A stretch of DNA of 64,000 nt from Asterochloris sp. CNOR1 (Eukaryota > Chlorophyta > Trebouxiophyceae > Trebouxiales > Trebouxiaceae): contig OZ017755.1 of assembly GCA_963969365.1 (NCBI GenBank), forward strand, positions 1,674,001 to 1,738,000, written 5' to 3'. Below are positions 1-12,300 of the stretch, piece after piece. The notes under the pieces were generated by a model that saw only the letters and a program-made list of their open reading frames with translations, searched no databases and had not been told where the DNA came from. The position numbers were made by a program, and so were the translations under genes. The number at the start of each line of letters is the position of its first letter. The stretch's first letter is position 1.

Positions 1-154
1 GAGCATAAGTATGGAGTGCAGGCTTACATGACCAGAGCCACTGGCTGCAGCAGCACACCAATCAGGAGGTTGGGCAGGCGTGCATGCGCACCTGCAGCTG
101 GCTGCAGCGTCAGACCCGTACTAAGGTGGTGCCAGACAATCGACAACCTAGCAC

Positions 155-2784
155 ACTTACCTGCAGTAGATCCACTGCCTTGCAGAAGATCTCAGGGCTG
201 TCCTTGTGGTTGATCACCGCTGCAGCTGCATCTGCCAACAGCCTTCCCCGCATCATGTCCCACATGTGCGACAGCCACTCCGTCGACACCTGCATACAAG
301 CAACATCACATGTCCAGACCCCTCTGCTGGCCAGAGTGCACTGTGCATTGCAGTCAAGCTGCGCTGCAGGAGTGGGCCATCATGTAAGGGGGCCTGCGGT
401 TGCCTGCAGGGGAAGATCACTGGCTGGCAGGTGCATGCAGTGTGTGTGGTGCCCCAAAGACGCAGCACAGAGGCCGCATTGTGTGATTGCAGCTGTCAGG
501 TTGCCCAGCTTGTATGGTCCAGCTACCCAGTCCTTGGCTGTTGTCCCGGCAAGGCCACATAATGGCAAGCAGCTGCTGGGTGCAGCGGCATGCAAGCATT
601 GAGAAATCTGCAAGTCCAGCAACATAGCACATAGCACAGCGATATGCAGGCAGCAACATATAAGGTTGGGGGCAGTAGCCCCACCAGACAAGCAGATGCT
701 GGGGTCGCTGAACTGCGCTGCACCCACCTGCTGCATGTCAGCCATGATCCCCAACAGAGAAATCTGCGCTTCAGCCTCCTGAGACAGGTGAACGGCTGCA
801 GTGTGCAGGGACGCCCGGCAATCCTGGAACAGCGTGCGCTTTTCAGCATCTGAAGCGTTCCCTGCAGGGCATCTCAGCTTGACTTCAGCCCGCTATTGTG
901 AGGGCACAGCATTCTTGGGGTCACAAATATTGCCTGCAAGGGCAGGGCAACACCAGCTTCAGATCTAACCAGGGGCACACAGCATGCGGTTCAGAAGCTC
1001 TGAGGGCGACACAGCTGCAGTGCTTTGACAACAGGCTGCTTCATGAGACGCTGAAGTTTCCACAGCAGTGTAAGGAGTGCTGCTGCTGCCAGCACTTGGG
1101 GCAGCAGCTGCAGGCTTTGCAACAGCAGTGCAATACCAAGTCCTGGGCCTGTGCGGGCTGAATCACTGTGTTGCCAGCCCATGGCTGTCAGGCACAACCC
1201 CTGAGGCCTGCGCACTAAAGCTACTGGGGCCATGCCCGCTTGACAGGGCACTGGGCAGCATGGGGCAGGCTGGACTTCGTGACGTGCTGGAGTAGGCCAT
1301 GATTCTGTGGTAGCTTGCATGTCGCATGTGATGTGCTGCAGGCTAAGCATGACTCCAACAATCAGAGCGTCTGCATCAGATGACCTGATGCATGAGGCCC
1401 TATAGCAATGCTTTGCTCCTTAGGGTTTTGCACAAGCTGTGCTTCACCCCTTTAAAGGCGGCTAACCAGCAAGAACCTGCAGGAGGCTGAGGGAGTGCCC
1501 TGCTCTTCAGCAGCGTGCTGCCCTGCTGGCTGCCTCAAGCAAATATCATAGTACTCTTCAGGAAGAGCGTGGCTCTGCATCAGCCTGCTGATCTGCCACA
1601 AGTGCCAACAAGCTGTGCTCGCTGCTGGCCCAAAACCAGAAGGCTGCTGACCTGCCAGAACCTCCACGAGGCTGAGGAAGTGCCTCTCCATCTGCCTGAG
1701 GTCGATGCTGGCCTCCTCCCTCCCTTCCCGTGCATGAGCGTTCTGGGCGGCCACCACCGCATGGCTCACCTCTGGCAGCAGCCTGTTGGCCAGCAGCTGC
1801 GACCTCAGCACCTGCAGCAACAGCAGTGGTATCATGGGTGGCTGGCCCTTTCAAGCGCAGAGGTGCAGTGCAAGGCCTGCCGGGATTCGGGCAAATGCAC
1901 ATGACACCTCGATAGCCTGCCAGTGGCTGAATTACATAAAAGAAAGGCTGACTCCACCGTCAAGGCTGATGCTGTGCAGCTTCTGGCTTGAGTGCTGACA
2001 GTAGCTGATCCTGGTCAGGATGCTGCAGCCAGAGAAGCTGCACAGAAAGCTGCTGTGCAGGACGAGGTTGCATGGAGCTGGCATGCACGCCCATGTTCTG
2101 AACGTCATGCTCCTGCGAGGCAGACTAAGATGCCCCACGGTTGCCAAGTGTGCTGGCACTGACACAACTGACTGCATGCAAAATCATTTATCATGACACC
2201 CTGTGACAGGCGGACTGAGCCCTCACTGCGCCACTGACGGAGGTGTCCTCCATGGCCACCAGGAGGCACCACAAGACTGCGCTGGTCAGCTCCTGGGGCA
2301 CGGTGGGCCTCTGCGTGGCAGCTGCTTGTGCAGTTTGCTGCGCAGCCTGGCGGGCAGCAGGCTGCTTAAGCTGGGACAGGATGGTGTTGATGCCTGCAGG
2401 CACCGCCAGGCTGATCAGGCCCTGAATTCCAGCTCTGACACATGATTATCCACACACCCTGAAGGCACATGTCTGCCAGTCGCAGTTGCTGGCAGAGGCA
2501 CTGACTGGTATTCACCATTTTGCTGCCTGAGGATGTTGAGGGCATGCACATTGCCAGGCAGGGACAGAGAGATCCGCAGCAATGCAGACAGCTGCTCCTC
2601 CAAGGGCAGCTCATCATGGAGCTTCTTCAAGTCATTCTCGACCTGTACATGTGACTCGGTGTCAGTGGCTCATAACAGGCCATTGGCAGCTGCTGAAAGG
2701 GCGTGCCTGAGATTGCACACCGACCTGTTCTGCCTTCTGCTCTGCCGGTACATTCAACACCGACATTTGGCTGATGAGAGGCAT
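155..2784 (-). CDS. Unrecognised alpha-helical protein, partial (runs off the left edge)
   Basis: Multi-exon minus-strand gene. A likely start is the ATG at 2784 (MPLISQMSVLNV...). Convincing exons follow at about 2650-2507 (ENDLKKLHDELPLEEQ, ALLRISLSLPG), 2397-2228 (TILSQLKQPAARQ, SAVLWCLLVAMEDTS), 1810-1656 (LLPEVSHAVVAAQNAH, RQMERHFLSLVEVL), 850-735 (RTLFQDCRASLHTAAVH) and 292-155 (STEWLSHMWDMMRGR). The last exon ends at a strong GTAAGT donor, so the gene continues beyond base 1. The product is helix-rich with no transmembrane segment in the visible part. I do not recognise the family. It is head-to-head with EXO84, 174 bp away. Intron 1 has a weak donor (GTCGGT), so the first exon is less certain than the others. 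Confidence 0.55.
1460..1690 (-). repeat. Exon-end duplication inside an intron
   Basis: The end of the exon near 1690-1645 (minus strand), including its donor region, recurs about 184 nt downstream at 1500-1461. On the plus strand the pair is GCTGACCTGCCAGAACCT at 1645 and GCTAACCAGCAAGAACCT at 1461, each followed by a similar GAGGCTGAGG(G/A)AGTGCC stretch. A weaker third copy lies near 1582. It is one member of the splice-edge duplications described under findings. Confidence 0.6.
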
Positions 2785-2958
2785 GGCTGCGGTCAGTTGC
2801 AGACTGTGGCTGGGTGCGGCATGGGCCTTTCTTCGAAACCATTGCCTTCCTTCTAGGCTCTATTTGGAAGCGCAGTGCTCTTCTCATCTGATCACGGCAG
2901 CTTGCTGCTAGCAAGGCAGCCACTTATCACAACCACAAGGAAGCTTCAGGGAGGCAAA
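2785..2958. promoter_or_regulatory. Short divergent promoter interval
   Basis: These 174 bp separate the start codons of the left-edge minus-strand gene and EXO84. Both promoters must lie here or in the first exons. I see no TATA box or other clear element. Confidence 0.4.
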
Positions 2959-5900
2959 ATGGCTTCCAAGACACCCAGATCCCCAGCTGCAGGGAGCAGG
3001 GCAGCAGCAACAATGTATGTTGATCAGCAGCAAGACCCCTTGTCACAACATGCTGTGAGCAGTTGCTGGTCCCATGATGTGCAGGGGCAGCTCCAGAGAC
3101 AGTTTGGATTCTTTGCCAAGGGACAGCCTGGGCGCAACGCCTTCCGGCAGGAGGTTTGAGCCACTGCAGCGCATCACCTGCTGCCTGCCACTTCAGTCAC
3201 GGTGCAGGTCACGTCTGAAGCCCTCACGGTTGCGCCTCTGCAGGAAGGGCAAGCTGAGCATGTTCAAGAAGGGCCGCAGCCCATACAGCAGCGCAGACGA
3301 CACCTCCCCCACTGGTGGCAAGCAGGGGGATCTTGCAGCTGTGATGGGCAAAGGTGTGCTGCCTGGTACTCTGACATCAGTGGGACCTGCAGAGCTGGAT
3401 GATTGTAGCAATCGCAACTGCTGCAGCATTTGTCACAGGCTGATGTGGTGCTGTCGCAAGACAGCTGGCACCTGGCAGAGCCCAGAGGCTTGCAGCGAAA
3501 TCCAACATCGAGCCCAATTGCAGGTGGGCACAGGCGCGACCTGAGCAACCACATGGCTGCCCAGCTGGCCATGTTCGAGCAGGGTATGTACAACCTGGAA
3601 GGCAATTTGGAGGTACAGCTCAGCTTGAGGCTGCCACAGCTCCGTCGCTGGCGATCCTCACTGTGGGCCTGTGCTCCCAGAGCATGCTGCTTGCCCGCTT
3701 GCACCTAAACCCTTCAGCATGAAGCTATGCGCCTGTTGTGGCTGCACCTCGTCATGTGCCACCGCAGACAACTATGCTGGCTTTCCACTTACTATCCAAT
3801 CGCGGCATGCAGGGCCTCACCGAGAAGGGCATCGACACCCTCAGGGCTGACTTGGCCCAGGTCGACTCAGAGTGCGCTGAGGAGATTCGCAAGACTGTCC
3901 ACGAGAACTACAAACAGTTCATCCAAGCCTCTCAGGTGCGGTGCGCTTGAGAGGGGTTGCCACACTGTGCTGAGGTGCACAAAGGGCATAAGAGAAAACA
4001 GCAAGCATGAGGACCAGTTGACTGCTGGATATCACAAAATCAAGGCCTGCTGCGACGTCATGAGTGGTCTGCTCGTCTTGTCGTGCTAGCATCAATATGT
4101 CTGCTGATGAAGCCACCCACTGCCTGATCTTGTCATACAATGTTTAGTGAGCTGTCAAACTGATATGTACGACAGCAGCCGCCACTGCTGTGTCAGTGCC
4201 CTGTCCTGCAGTTGTCCTGCACGTTTACCATGGCACTTTACAGGCCTGACACATACCTGCACCTGGGGCTGCCTCGATCTCCGACGCCTGCACCAGGTAA
4301 AGACGGGCTTCACATAGCATCCAGCGGGGGACTCACCCCTGTTGCAGGGCATCACGCGCCTGGAGGCTGAGATGCAGCACCTGCGCAACCTGCTGAACAA
4401 CACCACTGCCCTGGCCACCTCGCTGAAGGAGCTGGCAGGCGCTCCAGCCAAGGCTGCAGGGTGAGCAGCCTGCAGCCAGGCATGTAGCACTGTCGAGTCC
4501 AGAATTACTGGTTCAAGCTGTTCATAGCTTCACAGGAGCAGTCAGTTGACAGCTGCGCCTGGGACCAGGGCATTGCAGTAAGGCTCGTCACCAGGCATGG
4601 GGGTCCCCTGTCTGGTTCCTGCATCCGCTGCGCAGCAAAGCTGGGACAGTTGCACATGTACTTGTGCTACATGCCACCTGCAGACATGCCAGTGAGCACA
4701 GCGCAGCGGGTCCCCGCCAGAATGCAGCAGGGACAAGGCAACCTGCAGGAGTGTGATGGTCCCTGCAGGCACGCTGGCAAGTGTGCTGCAATGCGCCCTG
4801 CAGCCGCACAGCCCTGGCAGACCAGCTGCTGTGCTCATCTGTGTACCCACCCTGCAAGCACACTGTCAAGCACACTGCAATACTGGCTGCCATTGCTGTG
4901 GCAACCCAGCCTGGAATCGTGCATTGTCCCCTGCAGGCATGTCAATGGCCAGCACTGGCAAGACAGCTGCTGTGTGGAATGTTATTTCAACACCCCAAAT
5001 CTCCCTGCAGGCACGCTGGCGAGCGCATTGCAGCAGTCCCCGCAGCGGCTGTCCAGCAGTGGAGGGACAGTCCCGATGGCGCCAAGTGGGGAGACCTACT
5101 GGAGGATCTGGAGTGTGCCATTGCAGAGCGGCGCTGCGGGGAGGCGCTGCAGCTGCTGCGGCGCGCAGAGAAGGCTGCAGCCCAACCGGCAGACAGTGGG
5201 CGGGAAGCTGCCGCAGGTCTGGAGCCGCAGAGCAGGTGAGGGGGCAGTAGGTCGTATTTAAGACTCGTTGGCTGACGTTGGGATGGCGCTGCGGCTGCTG
5301 CGGCGGGCAGAGAGCGTTGCTGTTTGGCCCAATAGCCAATGGGCAATGGGGTGCTGAGGGGCTAGAGCGGCGCCTCATGGTGTCAGCTGGACCTGCTGGG
5401 GCTGGAGAACGACAAGCGTGTGGTGAGGGTGGGGCTGCATCGCGGCGCAAGCGTCCTGCGCTGCCAGACAACCAGACATGTGGGCAGGCAGGCTGTCAAG
5501 TGGTGACGATGCCCTGCGTCTAAGGATTGGCAGGAAAGGGCGCAAGGTGCATAGGCAGCAAACCACATGCGCTCCTCCAGAGTCAGAGGGTGCGTGGGGG
5601 AGCGCTGCATGAATTGAGCATCAGAGCAGGCACGCAAGTCATGGCAGCGCACCACCAGGCAGCCTTGCTTGCCAGAGCAGGCGGGCAGGTGAGTAGGCAG
5701 AGTCTTCAAGAGATGCTGACCCTGCATTTCAATGGGCAGTGAATCAGCAAAGGCAGGGACCCACAGGCATGAATGCAGTGGAGCAGTTGCATGGTCGGCA
5801 CCCAGTCTGATCGCAGATGATGAGGGGTGTGTCGTCTGCTGCAACACCTGCCAGCAGCGGCGCCCCATTTATGCTTAGCTGCCCACCTGGTATACTCCCG

Positions 5901-8900
5901 TCAGGTTGATGTCATCTGGGTGCAGACTTTTCATCCAGACCAGCACTCAGCGTACTTGCTGGGCAACGAATCGGTCTGCCCTGGCAAGATATGGTGATCT
6001 CAGACACATGGCCATGCCTACAGGGACGCCCGCCTGGACCAGCAAAAGGCAGAGCTGGCGCAGCGGCGAGCTGCCTTGGTGCCCATCCTTGAGGGGCAGC
6101 TGCAGGACCAGGTCGCCTGCACAGCTGAGGTGGGACAGATGCAGTTATGTTTGTGTGGGGCATGGGTTGTACTGATCTGGACAACGCTTTGCAGGGGTTG
6201 CCACAGAAGTTGGTGGCATGCACAGCTGATATGAGTCAGAAGCACCATCTGGCGTGGGATGGGACGTCCTGGTCTAAGGCGGGGCCAATGCAGGACCCAC
6301 CAGCAGGCACAGCCGAGATGGGGCAACACCTGTGTGACCTGAATGTGGTGACACTGGACATTGCAATGGTGTTGGAGGGAAACTGCAGGACTGGGCGGCC
6401 TGCAGAGCTGGCTTTCAGGTTTTGCCTTGCACATGTTGGGATATAGCTCTGTGGCGGGGCCGCTGCACGAGCAAACCCAGGGGCTGGCACAGCCAGGGTG
6501 AGCCAGACCCTGTGGGTGGTTTGTGGTGGTATAATCGACCTGAACATTGCTCTGGAGAGGCAGCTGTAGGACCAGGTGAGCCTGTTTGGGGGACCGGGAG
6601 GGCTGGGCACCAGCCTGACACAATGTCTTGTTTCTTAGTATTGCACAGAAGCAAGGCCCCTGAACTGCAGGTGCGCACAGCAACTCGCACCCTGGCAGCA
6701 GTGGCAGGCAGCCCCCACGCACATCGGTTGCTGCTCAATGCCCACAGTGCGCGCCTCAAGCGTCAGCAGCAGCAGCTGCTCAAGCCGCAGAACACAGGCA
6801 AGGGCCAGACCTTGAGCACCTTGCTGAATGCCTGGTTGTACTCCTGTTGATCCACTTGCACCCAGCACCGGCAGCCCTATTGAGTGTTGTGCCACCAGTG
6901 CCAGGGCCAGAGATGCCTGCAAGTGCTTCTGTGCACAGCTTCACTCTTTGCTCTTGACCTGTATAGCACAGTCACGGCATTTGATGTCAAATTGTTGTGA
7001 CCCCAATGCGGTGAGGTGTTCCTGCCAATGGATTACCTGCAGGGGGTGGTGGCGCAGACGGTACAGAGTACGCAGCTGCCCTGTCTCAGAAGGTCTTTCT
7101 AGGCATCGCAGCTGCGGCTGATGATGCAGCAGCCGTCTTCGGCAGCGAGACCCCCGAGCTGGGGGCAGTCTTCCTGGTGTGGGCACTGCAGGAGACAGAG
7201 AGGTGGGACTTGGGTGAATGTGCTGCAAGCAGCAGCAGGCGCACCAGTGCTTAGCTGAACCAGGCGGCTGGAGAGTCTGCGTGCCACACAACATGTATCT
7301 GGTGCGGGAGCCTGCAGCACAGACACCTGAGGCCACTCCTGGTCAGTGTGGGTGCTGCGCTGTTTGTAGCTGGCAAGCCTCCCAAAGACTGGACCCTGCA
7401 TCTCTTCCTGTGGGGCGTCAGAGCCGTTGTGACGGCAAAGCAGCATGCAGAATGTGAAGGCAACCGAAAGTGCTGATGCCTACCCCCGCAGGTGTGCTGT
7501 CCTGCTCAAGCGCCATGCGCTGTCTCCATTTGCTGCCCCTGCGGGGTTGCAGGCTACGGTGGGGTGCATCGTGCTGGCACTGGTGCACTGCATGGCCCTG
7601 GAGGAGACGCATGGCCTCAAGTTAGCCCCGCGCCTCACACGCGAGCTTTGGCCACCCTGCGAGCAGGCAAGCCCCTGCACACTGACCTAGATGCGCTTCA
7701 TGCGGCTTTCCTGCCAGCAGGCAAGCTCGTGCACACTGCCTGCAAGCCTAACACTTGTCAGGCCTTCAGCATGTGCCGTGCTGCACACACATTTGGCATG
7801 GCAGCCCATTCGGCACACATCTATGCATGATCACAGCGCTGATTTGCATGCTGTTCGTGTGCTGGCCCTCACTTGAAAGCAAGGCAGCTGCCCTTGCAGG
7901 CCAGATGCTTCGCCGTGAACTCGTGCCTCGCACTTCAAGGAAGTCCCCTTGTAACACCTGACTGCTGCTGGCAGGTGCTGCAGCGCCGGATGCGACGAGT
8001 CATTGAGGACGTCAGGCAGGCTGCAGGCGGAGACGTCGACCGTCTGGCGGTGCAGGTGCGCCCAGCAGCAACATGCCTCAGCCCCTAGATGCAGCGCAGC
8101 TTGACATGTCCCTTGCCAGCCAGCAGGGTAGACCCAGCCGCCAAGCCAGCCCAGCCAGCTTGCAGCCAGACATTGGCTTTGCAGACTCAGCAGCTGTCAT
8201 CAGCTCCTGTAAGGCACACTGCAGACCTTGACAGATGCTGCCGTCTCAGGCCTTTTTCTGAGGCAGGAGCACCCTGGCAGACAGAACCTGCTGGCAGCCG
8301 TCTTCCCAAGCTGGGCACCCGTAGAGAATTGCTGCAAGGCACAGATACCAGCTTTCGACATCCCTGCTAGTCCTTGCCAGCAAGGTCTCCTGCCTCATAC
8401 TCTGTGGGCCAGCTTGGGTCCAAGCAGTCCACCCTGCCTGCAGGGTCTGCCTGCCAGCCCAACGCAGCCTGGCAGCTGGGCCTACCTCAGCGCCTGCTTT
8501 CCCAGCGCCGACAGGCTGCTGGACGAGCTGCAGGCAATTGTGGGGCTGCTGCACCCCCTGGCAGGGCCCAAGGTAGCCCAGGCTATGCGGGTCACCGTGG
8601 CAGACCTGCTGCAGGTGTTCACCTCTGCCTTGGCTGCAGCCTTTAGGAGGTACCAGGCAGAGGACGGCATTTTCACTGAAAACCTGGGTGAGCATGAAGT
8701 CTGCTTGTGGTACTGTGAGCTGGCTACAGGTTCTTGAGATTCCAGTAAGGACACTTCGTGTAATGACAGCATGCATAACACTCAGTGCTCCTTGGACATC
8801 ATGGTGCCTGCCCTCTCTTCCATGGACAGTCACTTGGTCCTTGACACCCCTGCTGTATTGCAGATGCTGCTTGTGACCCAGCAATGGCCACAGCCGGCCA

Positions 8901-9033
8901 TCTGGCAGAAGAGCTCATACCAGAGACAGTTGGAGCCCTGGTGGACCGCTGTGGAGACCTCTGCAATCCTGATGCCTTTGGCAATTGCTTGGAGGATTTA
9001 GCAGCTGCCCTCAACATGACTTCTGCGGAATGA
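2959..9033 (+). CDS. EXO84: Exocyst complex component EXO84
   Basis: Subunit of the octameric exocyst, which tethers secretory vesicles to the plasma membrane. Starts MASKTPRSPAAGS. Recognisable exons: 3785-3941 (LTEKGIDTLRADL, EEIRKTVHENYKQFI), the Exo84 N-terminal helix; 4349-4461 (LEAEMQHLRNLLNN); 5011-5238 (LECAIAERRCGEALQLL), the vesicle-docking repeat; about 6672-6805 (SPHAHRLLLNAHSARL); 7068-7201 (QKVFLGIAAAADDAAAVFG, VWALQETER); 7492-7666 (VLLKRHALSPFAA, HCMALEETHGLKLAP); 7976-8055 (QRRMRRVIEDVRQ); 8497-8690; last exon from about 8864 ending DLAAALNMTSAE. Exon order and motifs match plant EXO84. The intron after 7666 starts GCAAGC, a GC-AG intron. Two introns contain degenerate copies of exon edges. 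Small exons between 5380 and 6000 are less certain. No TGTAA was found after the stop. Confidence 0.92.
4761..5036 (+). repeat. Acceptor-side exon duplication in an EXO84 intron
   Basis: The acceptor and start of the exon at 5011 recur upstream. CCCTGCAGGCACGCTGGC is identical at 4761-4778 and 5003-5020, and similarity continues past it. A shorter related copy (CCCCTGCAGGCATG) lies near 4928. The upstream copies are intronic. Confidence 0.65.
6091..6590 (+). repeat. Donor-side exon duplication in an EXO84 intron, about four copies
   Basis: The exon end at 6091-6129 (reading CTGCAGGACCAGGTCGCC and then GCTGAG before the GTGGGA donor) recurs degenerately at 6281-6317, 6373-6410 and about 6555-6580. 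Spacings are near multiples of 92 nt. A linked motif resembling TGGACATTGCAATGG recurs at about 6172, 6349 and 6535. All later copies lie inside the intron. Confidence 0.6.
7655..7735 (+). repeat. Duplicated GC donor in EXO84
   Basis: The exon end and GC donor GAGCAGGCAAGCCCCTGCAC (7661-7680) recur 53 nt downstream near 7714 as CAGCAGGCAAGCTCGTGCAC. Only the first copy is used in the reading frame I assembled, which joins ELWPPCEQ to VLQRRMRR in phase. Confidence 0.55.
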
Positions 9034-9372
9034 CTTCCCTTTCTGGCAGCCCCCAGAGTGCACTACAGACCGTGTTTCCTTACATCCCTGACTCCCCTGT
9101 ACTTTTGCGTAAGCATCAATTCATGCGTTCACAGACATGTACCTCTGATTGCTAGCCACTGCACTGAGCTTGCTTTTGCACTGTGTATGAGAACAATGGT
9201 GCGACTTCAGCCTAGTAGGGTCATGCAAGGTGATCTTGAAGAGGTGACACCAGCCAGCGTACACTGCTTGTCCAGCCACGCCTGATGCCACCAGGCTAGA
9301 GCCGTGAGCACACAAGGACGCGATATCATGTTGTGAGCACCCTACTGCTTGCGCGACAGCACGCTGTGAAGA
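9034..9372. other. Convergent 3' intergenic interval
   Basis: Separates the EXO84 stop (+) from the EsV-1-7-like gene stop (-). It holds a minus-strand TGTAA at 9084-9080. No coding exon was seen. Confidence 0.5.
9080..9084 (-). terminator. TGTAA poly(A) signal candidate, EsV-1-7-like gene
   Basis: TTACA on the plus strand gives TGTAA on the minus strand, about 290 nt past the stop codon at 9373. That distance is long for a 3' UTR, so the assignment is tentative. Confidence 0.35.
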
Positions 9373-12300
9373 CTAAGCCTTGCGCACATCAATCATGCCC
9401 TTCTCACGGCAGCTTGCGCAGTGGGTGGCGCGGCTGCCGGGCGTGCCAAAAGTGGGGGCGTGTTTGCCGCATGCGCACCTGCAGGGGCACCTCAGCAGGT
9501 CAGCAGAGAGGTAGCCTGCTTGCAGGCCTCATGAAGCACAAGTCTTGGTGTTGCCATGCAGCCAGATGAAGCACATGTTGCTGGACAACTGCGGTGCTTT
9601 CGGTCCAGCAAGAGATCCAAAATTTGATGACAAAGCTGCAGGCCTGCCATGGCACCCAGCTGCCAACCACAAAGCTGCAGGTCAAGTGCACAGCAAGGCC
9701 TCACCTGGCATTCATGATGTCCCTCATTCCCTCCAGCTTACACTTGGCACAGTGCGTGGCCACCTTGTCCCCTGGGTACCCAAATTTGGGCTGCTTCAGG
9801 CCGCACGCGCACTGCAGACAGGTGGGTTGCAGACGTTACAGTAAGCACATGCCATGAAGGGCAGGCCCGCAAGGACTGCAAGAGAGTGGTCACTCAGACA
9901 TGGGGACATGCAGAGGCAGATAGTGCTTGCCACCCCCGTCAGCACAGCCTGGCTGAGACAGACATCAGTCAGCCACTGCTGCTTACCTTCTTGTTCTTGA
10001 CATCCACCAGGCCCAGCTGGGCCTCCTTCTTAGCGCAGGGGGCGCAGTGCGTGGCAGTCTTGCTGCCAGGCTTCCCATAGTTGGGCCTCTTCAGACCGCA
10101 CATCACACACCTCTGTGCCCTGCACCCAGGAGCGAGACCCTCCAGGTGACATCAGCGTGGCAGCAAGCCTGGGCCAGAGCAGGAGAGCTGCAAGAAACTG
10201 TCAAGGTGCAGGCAGGTGACATCATCACAACAGGCAGGCCAATTCAGGGCAGCACCCTACAAGCCCCAGAGCCGGACATGGATTGGCACCCACAGGCACC
10301 CTGAATCCGCCCATGTGCAGATGCTCTCATGCAGTATGCGCAATCTGGCACAACCCAGCAGTAGGTTGGAGCAAGGTGCAGCACAGGCATCCTCCTTGAA
10401 CACTATAGCAATGCACATGCCACATTGCAGCACAGACGTCAAAACCAAACCACCATGCACATCCCTCGCTGCATCAAAACTTGAGCTGAGCAATGCTGGC
10501 GCACCCACCTGGGGGCCTGATATACCCAAGCCTGTGTTCAGCCACTCCCAGGAGTTGCAAGCCCCTCTCAAGCCGCATCAGTGCGCATGGTGATGGCCTC
10601 ACCTCAGCACCCAGAGTCGGCTTGTGATGCCCTGTGAGTGCAGTGCAGTGCAGTGCAGCCAGCCCCATGCGGCACGGCAGCAGACAATCAAAGCGAGGGC
10701 CCCAGAGGCTGCACTCTTCACCTTAAGCGTGCAGTAGCCCACCTCAGGTTGGTCATCCCCTCCTCCTTGCACAGGTTGCAGTGCTTGGGCTTGTCGCCCG
10801 GGAACCCAAAGTTGGGCTGGGCTTTGCCGCACATGCACTGGGCAGCCACCAAGTTGACCATGTTGGGGGCCTTGCATGACTTGCAGCAGATTGGCCGCAT
10901 CCCTGCAGGCAGTGGCAGCAGCATGGAGTCCAGTGGTATGGGCTTGACCCATGTGCAGGGCTGGGGGGCCAGGCTGGTCCAGCCTGGGGACGTTGCTGCT
11001 GGTAGGGTGTACCACTGCAGCAGCGTCACCATGTCAACTCAACAAAGTGTAGCAGCACCACTTGAGATGCAATGCCATGAAGCCGTGACCTCACTGCAGA
11101 CACAGCAGCAGCCGCTTATCAGCTCATGACAGTGACAGAGGGGCACCGGCAGCACTGGCAAAGCAGCAACAGCGGCTGTCTGCTGCTGAGCTGCCTGCCA
11201 GTGCCTATGGGCAGCACATGAGGGCAGCTCACTTGCACACAGAGGAGCCTTGGGCCCAGGGAACACAATGCGCTGCTGGTACAAGCCAGCAATCTGCTGG
11301 AGGCAAGTCAGGCCCTACAAGGCGCAGGAACGGCACGCAGGCAGCCTGCAGGGCATACCTGGCAGGCCAAAGCAAGGCTGCTTCTGGGCAGGGCACCCGC
11401 AGTTCTTGCTGGGGCACTGCTTCCTCTTGCGGGTCCCCGGCACCATAGCTCCAGCCTCAGCCGCCGCTGCCTGCGCCTCAGCCATCCCAGGGGGCATGCC
11501 TCCCTGCTCGGGGCCCCCCATGTGCTGAGCCTGCATTGCGTGGTGGGGCTGCCCTGCCGCAGCTGCGGCCCTCAGGCGAGCCAGCGACTCAGCAGCATCT
11601 GCAAGACATCAAGAAAAGAGTGAGTTGCGCTTGACGCAGCTGCAAGCCTGAAAGCACCCCAAGCTGCTCGGAGGCAGTGGTGAGGACTGACTGAACTATG
11701 CTGTGGCACTTTACGACTATGCGGGGAGGCTGCTTTGAGCTTGGCAGTGAAGCAGAGCCGTTGATCTACATATGCGAGCTGTGCACCTGCAGCAAGCTCT
11801 GCTGCTAACAGCCTCGCCAATGGGCCAGCACACCATGCTGCCTTGGCTGAGCCTACCGCCTGCTGACCTGGGATACACAGGCAAGACTGAGCCACCTTCA
11901 CACTGTGGGGGGTGACCTGCCATGCTGTTTTGCAGGCTGCAGCTGCCGCCTAGGACTCACATCAGGTCTGCCCTACACAAGCACTTCCATGTGCCACAGA
12001 GTGCAAACTGCTCTTCCCCACCAGCTGCCCCCAGACAAGGCAATCCAATCGGGGCTGACACAGAGGCGTGCTCCGCTTCCCACAGAAGCCTGCCTGCACC
12101 CACAAGCACCAGGCCGAACACAGAGTGCAGCTGCCCACCTCCATACGCCAGGGGGTGCATCCCCTGCTCCACAGGCTGCCCATTGTGGTCGTACATTGGC
12201 TGCCCCTGCCCCATCGCCACTGGATGCCCCCCCATCTCTGCCTGCATGGCCAGCTGCAGCAGGGCCTCGCCTGGAGGCGGCTGCGCTGGCAGCGCCGGCA

